Source of the DNA: Zoogloea sp041908905
GTDB taxonomy: Bacteria; Pseudomonadota; Gammaproteobacteria; Burkholderiales; Rhodocyclaceae
Direction: 5' to 3'
Assembly: GCF_041908905.1 (NCBI RefSeq)
Contig: NZ_JAYREK010000008.1
Coordinates: 1 to 64,000 of the forward strand
Length of the DNA stretch: 64,000 nt
Positions 60,291 through 64,000 of this stretch are shown in pieces. A program made the position numbers and the translations under genes. The notes beneath the pieces are model-generated. The model was not told where the DNA came from. It did no database searches and was given only the letters and a program-made list of their open reading frames with translations. Every line of letters starts with the position of its first letter. Positions within the stretch are counted from its first letter, which is position 1.

Positions 60291-62006
60291 TCAACTCCGC
60301 AGGCCGGGGTAGCGGTCCGCGGCATGCAGCGCCCAGCCGGTATCACCGGTGAGCTCGAGCACCTGGGTGTGGTAGCGGACCACCGCTGCCCGGTGGGCGA
60401 TGCTGATCAGCGTGATGCCGGCCGCCAGCAATTGCCCGTAGAGGGCCGCCTCGTTGGCGCTGTCGAGGGCGCTGGTGGCCTCGTCGAGGATCGCATAGCG
60501 GGGCTGGTAGAGCAGCACCCGGGCAAAGGCCAGGCGCTGCTGCTCGCCGACGGAGAGCACCTTCTCCCAGTCCAGCTCCACGTCCAGGCTGCCGACCCGC
60601 CCGGCCAGGTCGCCGAGGTTGACCTGCTCCAGCACCTTCAGCAGGTGGGCGTCGGACATCGCGCCCGTCCGGTGCGGGTAGAGCAGCTGGCTGCGCAGGG
60701 TGCCGACCTGCATGTAGGGCTGCTGGGGCAGGAAGAGCATCTCCTCGGGCGGCGGGCGCAGGATGCTGCCGCTGCCGGCATACCACAGCCCGGCGATGGC
60801 CCGCAGCAGCGAGCTCTTGCCGCAGCCGCTGTCACCGACGATGAGCAGCCCCTCGCCCGGACGCACGGTGAGCGACAGGCTCTTCACCAGGACGCGCTCG
60901 TAGTTGGGCGTGTTCAGCGTGACGTTCTGCAGGGCCAGGTGGGGCGCTTCGGCGGCGCCGATGACGCTCCCCTTGCGTGAGCCGGGCTCGATGGCGGGGT
61001 CCAGCAGCACCCGGGCCAGGGTGTCGAGGCGGTCCACGCCGGCGGTGAAGCGCGACAGGCTCTCGAAGTTCTCGACGATCAGCGAGATCGCGCTCAGCAC
61101 CGCCGCGAAGGCGCCGGCCGCCTGCACCGCGCGCCCCACCTCCAGCTCCCCAGACAGCACCTGGGAGGCGACGATGGCGCTGGGCAGCACGATGTTGAGC
61201 AGGCTGTAGGCATACTGGAAGAAGTTGAGGCCGAGCTGCTGGCGGATCAGCTGCCTGTAGTTCTTGAAGGCCGCGTTGAAGCGCCGCCGCACCTGGTGCA
61301 GCTCCTGGGCCTCGCCGCGGTAGAAGGCGATCGACTCGGCGTTCTCGCGCACCCGCACCAGGCTGTAGCGAAAGTCCGCCTCACGCCGGATCTGCTGGAA
61401 GTTGAGGCTCATCAGCCGCGAGCCGAAGAACACCACCGCGATCAGGGTGCCGGAGACCGCGTAGGCCACCAGCACGTACACCAGCGCGTGGGAGATCGAC
61501 CACAGCACCTGGCTGAAGGCGACCAGCTGCAGGAAGGAGCCGATGAAGATCAGCAGGAAATACAGCGAGCGCGTGCAGAAGGTGCCCACGTCCTCGGCGA
61601 TCCGCTGGTCCGGGTTGTCGATGAGGGTGCTGGCGTTGAGCTCGTAGAACTGGCGGTGGCTGAAGTAGTTTTCGAGAAAGCGGTTGGTCAGCCAGCGCCG
61701 CCACTGGATGCCCAGCGTGTCGCGCACGAAGAAGTAGAAGGCGAAGATCGGCACCGCCAGGGCCAGCAGCACCAGGCAGAAGCGGATCGACTCCCAGAAG
61801 CGCGCCTCGTCGCGGGCGGCGAGGGCCGAGGTGAACTCCCCGGTCTGCTCGTTGAGCATCACCGCGAAGCGCGTCTGGGCGAGCAGCAGGACCACCAGCA
61901 GGGCCAGCAGCCCCCAGGCCTTGACGCGCTCCTGGCTGCGCCAGTAGGGCGACGCGATGGCCCAGAAACGCTGCCACAGATGGTAGGCGAAGGGATTGAT
62001 CTTCAT
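60291..62006 (-). CDS. ABC transporter, fused permease-ATPase (SbmA/BacA-YddA type)
   Basis: 571 residues. Six-helix N-terminal domain of the ABC_membrane_2 family (RRWLTNRFLENYF, NPDQRIAEDVGTF), then an ATPase: Walker A GDSGCGKSS, signature LSVGEQQRLAFARVLL, Walker B YAILDEATSALD and switch His in SIAHR. Like YddA and mammalian ABCD proteins, it exports or imports a fatty acyl, peptide or vitamin-like substrate; which one is unclear. Its 3' end faces the hairpin array. Confidence 0.92.
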   Translation of the reverse strand: MKINPFAYHLWQRFWAIASPYWRSQERVKAWGLLALLVVLLLAQTRFAVMLNEQTGEFTSALAARDEARFWESIRFCLVLLALAVPIFAFYFFVRDTLGIQWRRWLTNRFLENYFSHRQFYELNASTLIDNPDQRIAEDVGTFCTRSLYFLLIFIGSFLQLVAFSQVLWSISHALVYVLVAYAVSGTLIAVVFFGSRLMSLNFQQIRREADFRYSLVRVRENAESIAFYRGEAQELHQVRRRFNAAFKNYRQLIRQQLGLNFFQYAYSLLNIVLPSAIVASQVLSGELEVGRAVQAAGAFAAVLSAISLIVENFESLSRFTAGVDRLDTLARVLLDPAIEPGSRKGSVIGAAEAPHLALQNVTLNTPNYERVLVKSLSLTVRPGEGLLIVGDSGCGKSSLLRAIAGLWYAGSGSILRPPPEEMLFLPQQPYMQVGTLRSQLLYPHRTGAMSDAHLLKVLEQVNLGDLAGRVGSLDVELDWEKVLSVGEQQRLAFARVLLYQPRYAILDEATSALDSANEAALYGQLLAAGITLISIAHRAAVVRYHTQVLELTGDTGWALHAADRYPGLRS

Positions 62007-62099
62007 GATCCGGCACCCCAGGGCGCTCGCTCCGGCGGGCTTGGGCGGGCGATCCGGCTGGATGCCCCTGGCTTTTTTACTCCCCGGCTCCGGGCCAGG

Positions 62100-64000
62100 T
62101 CAAGCGCGGCCGGCGGATGGCGGCAGGCCCGGGGCGACGCTCATCACGCTGGCGAGGCCCTGGGGAACATCCGGCGCGCAGAGCGGCAGGTCGATCGTGA
62201 AACACGTGCCCCGCCCGGGCTGGCTGCTCACCTCGATGCTGCCGCCGAACAGGCTGGTGACGATGTTATAGACGATATACAGCCCCAGCCCGCTGCCGCC
62301 CTGCCCCATCCGGGTGGTGAAGAACGGGTCGAAAACCCGCCCCCGCACTTCCGGCGGAATGCCGCAGCCGTTGTCGCGGATGCGCAAGCGGATGAAGCCC
62401 GCCGCAGCGGGCTCCGCGGCGATCGAGACCTCCCCGGCCTCGTCCGGGCCGAAGGCGTGCAGGGAGGCGTTGGTGACGATGTTGCCGATCACCTGCTCCA
62501 GCGGCCCCGGGAAGCTGTCCAGGAGCAGCCCCTCCGGGATATCCACGGCGAGCACCAGCCGGCGCCTGCGCAGGCCGGGCATCAGGGTCGCGACCACCTC
62601 GTCGATGGTCTTGCGCAGATCGAAGCTGCGCCGCTGGGCGCTGGTCTGGTCGACGGCCACCTGCTTGAAGTTGGCCAGCAGCCCGGCGGCCCGGTTGAGG
62701 TTGCGCTCGATGAGTTCGAGCCCATCCCGGGACAGCTCGATGAAGGCGGCGAGCTCGGAGCGCCGCATGGTGCCGACGGCAAACACGTCCTGCAGCTCGC
62801 GCAGACGGTTGCGGAGGTGCGAGGCGGTGAGCAGGGTGTTGCCCAACGGCGTGTTCAGCTCATGGGCCACGCCGGCGACGAGGTTGCCCAGGGAGGCGAG
62901 CTTCTCGGCGTGCACCAGGTGTTCGAGGGCGTGGGCCAGCCGCTCGTTGGTCTGGCGCAGCTCGGCCGTGCGCTCGGCCACACGCAGCTCGAGGGACTGG
63001 TTGAGCTGGCGGATCTCCGCCTCGATCGCCTTCTGCTTCGAGATGTCCTTGCCGGTCCCGCGAAAGCCGCAGAACACGCCGTCGTGCCCGAACGCCGGAT
63101 CGCCGCTGACCTGCAGGTCGATGCCTCCCTGGTCGGGGAGCTCGACCTGGAAATGGATGTCCCGGAACGGCTGGTGGGTCTCGAGGGCGGCACGCAGGCG
63201 GGCCCACTCCAGCGGATCGCCCTTCACGCGAGGGCTGTCCCACGGCGTCCGGCCCAGGGCCAGCACCCCCTGGGCGCGCAGCGCGCTGGCCTGGCGGCCG
63301 GACAGCGCCGAGAAGCGGAAATCGGCATCGAGCTCCCAGAAGACGTCGCTCGACATGTCCGACAGGGTCCGCAGCCGCGCCTCGCTCTCGCGCAGCGCCC
63401 GCTCCGCGGCGGCCCGCTGCTGCGCGCTCTGGCGGAACTCCCGCAGGGCGCCGGCCAGCCGGCCGAGTTCGTTGGCGCCGACGTCGGGAACGGGCGCATC
63501 GAAATGACCGCGGGAGAAAGCCTCCACCGTGCGCAACAGCGCCTGCAGGGGCTCGCGGATCGACGCCGTCACCAGCACCCCGAGCAGCAGGGTGACGCCG
63601 ACGACGAGCACGCTGACGAGCACCGACAGGCCGTTGATGAGCGCCATGCGGCGGGTGTAGCGGGCGCGCAGCTCGGCCTCGATGTCGGCATGGCGCGCGT
63701 CGAGGGACGCCGCCCCGCGGGCGATCTCCTGCTGGCTGGCCTCGATCTGGCGCTCCATCACGGCGCCCCGCCGGGCGTAGGCGCGCTGCAGGCTGCCCAG
63801 GCCGGAGATCATGCGGTGGGTGCGCTCGCGCAGATCGCGCAGCACGGTGCGTTCGAACTCGCTGTGGGTGAGCTGCTCGATGAGGGGTGAGAGCTGGGCC
63901 ACCCGCTCCAGGGCGGTGCGCGTCGCGAGGCTCACGTTGACCTCCCGCCGGGCGTAGTAGGCGTTCATCTTGAGGAGCGCGTCCACGAAGGCGTCGATCA
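62100..64000 (-). CDS. Membrane sensor histidine kinase, N-terminus cut by window edge
   Basis: About 633 codons are present and the frame is open to the right edge. In order: a helical periplasmic or linker segment, membrane helix (MALINGLSVLVSVLVVGVTL), HAMP-like linker (REPLQALLRTVEAFSRGHFD), a PAS domain (about 62800-63400), coiled coil, HisKA with KLASLGNLVAGVAHELNTPLGN (phospho-His), and HATPase (LEQVIGNIVTNASLHAF, IRDNGCGIP, GSGLGLYIVYNIV). HELNTPLGN resembles hybrid/TorS-like kinases. No response regulator is seen downstream in the window. Confidence 0.9.
   Translation of the reverse strand, partial: IDAFVDALLKMNAYYARREVNVSLATRTALERVAQLSPLIEQLTHSEFERTVLRDLRERTHRMISGLGSLQRAYARRGAVMERQIEASQQEIARGAASLDARHADIEAELRARYTRRMALINGLSVLVSVLVVGVTLLLGVLVTASIREPLQALLRTVEAFSRGHFDAPVPDVGANELGRLAGALREFRQSAQQRAAAERALRESEARLRTLSDMSSDVFWELDADFRFSALSGRQASALRAQGVLALGRTPWDSPRVKGDPLEWARLRAALETHQPFRDIHFQVELPDQGGIDLQVSGDPAFGHDGVFCGFRGTGKDISKQKAIEAEIRQLNQSLELRVAERTAELRQTNERLAHALEHLVHAEKLASLGNLVAGVAHELNTPLGNTLLTASHLRNRLRELQDVFAVGTMRRSELAAFIELSRDGLELIERNLNRAAGLLANFKQVAVDQTSAQRRSFDLRKTIDEVVATLMPGLRRRRLVLAVDIPEGLLLDSFPGPLEQVIGNIVTNASLHAFGPDEAGEVSIAAEPAAAGFIRLRIRDNGCGIPPEVRGRVFDPFFTTRMGQGGSGLGLYIVYNIVTSLFGGSIEVSSQPGRGTCFTIDLPLCAPDVPQGLASVMSVAPGLPPSAGRA

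Overview
The window is a GC-rich chromosomal segment of a betaproteobacterium, most likely of the Rhodocyclales (Zoogloea/Azospira/Thauera type). I infer this from gene content: a class I polyhydroxyalkanoate (PHA) cluster (phaC, two phaB, phaR, a phasin), a PEP-CTERM exported protein, a ResB/CcsA cytochrome c assembly system, cytochrome c4, pilBCD, and the order FmdB-type protein / DUF502 / aspS. No rRNA, phage or CRISPR array is present.

Layout. 1-14321 (all minus strand) is an exopolysaccharide locus. It starts with a WecA-type initiating transferase and a Wzb-type phosphatase, then Wza-type export protein, Wzc-type tyrosine kinase, Wzx flippase, Wzy polymerase/ligase, two GT4 glycosyltransferases, a WecG/TagA transferase, and Gmd and Fcl, which make GDP-L-fucose. 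A hairpin terminator separates these from a nucleotide-sugar dehydrogenase cut by the left edge. The glycosyltransferase/wzx/wzy block (about 2600-8280) is conspicuously AT-rich against GC-rich flanks, as is typical of exchanged serotype cassettes. The leader upstream of wecA carries two operator-like dyads. 15072-15936 is a seven-tRNA operon (Ala-Glu-Asp-Glu-Ala-Glu-Asp) with a clear sigma-70 promoter and terminator. 16238-19892 holds a PEP-CTERM gene and a convergent exported protein; an IS1182-family element sits between them, exactly inside their shared terminator, which it has duplicated.

20009-31088 holds an FAD oxidase, a patatin, rimO, the PHA cluster, a ZIP metal transporter, pgeF and rluD. 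31099-44153 holds bamD, manC (GDP-mannose supply for Gmd/Fcl), engB, cytochrome c4, the ResB/CcsA pair, a DUF455 protein, the phasin, a FixL/FixJ-like two-component pair and ffh. 44192-59966 holds a CcsA-like membrane protein, a CorC-type protein, pilBCD, the FmdB-DUF502-aspS group, a receiver-TPR protein whose phosphorylation-site Asp is Glu, a secreted barnase-like RNase with barstar, nudB, a heat-shock hsp20, argB, dsbB and ychF. The right end has a YddA/SbmA-like ABC transporter and a sensor kinase cut by the edge.

The most unusual structure is the convergent gap between ychF and the ABC transporter (about 60047-60290). It is a tandem array of about eleven degenerate 21-22 bp hairpin units. 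The half-sites alternate with a strict 21,22,21,22 step (43 bp double period), loops are four bases, and base changes between units compensate across the stems. I do not recognise it as any named element; it is my leading candidate for something undescribed.
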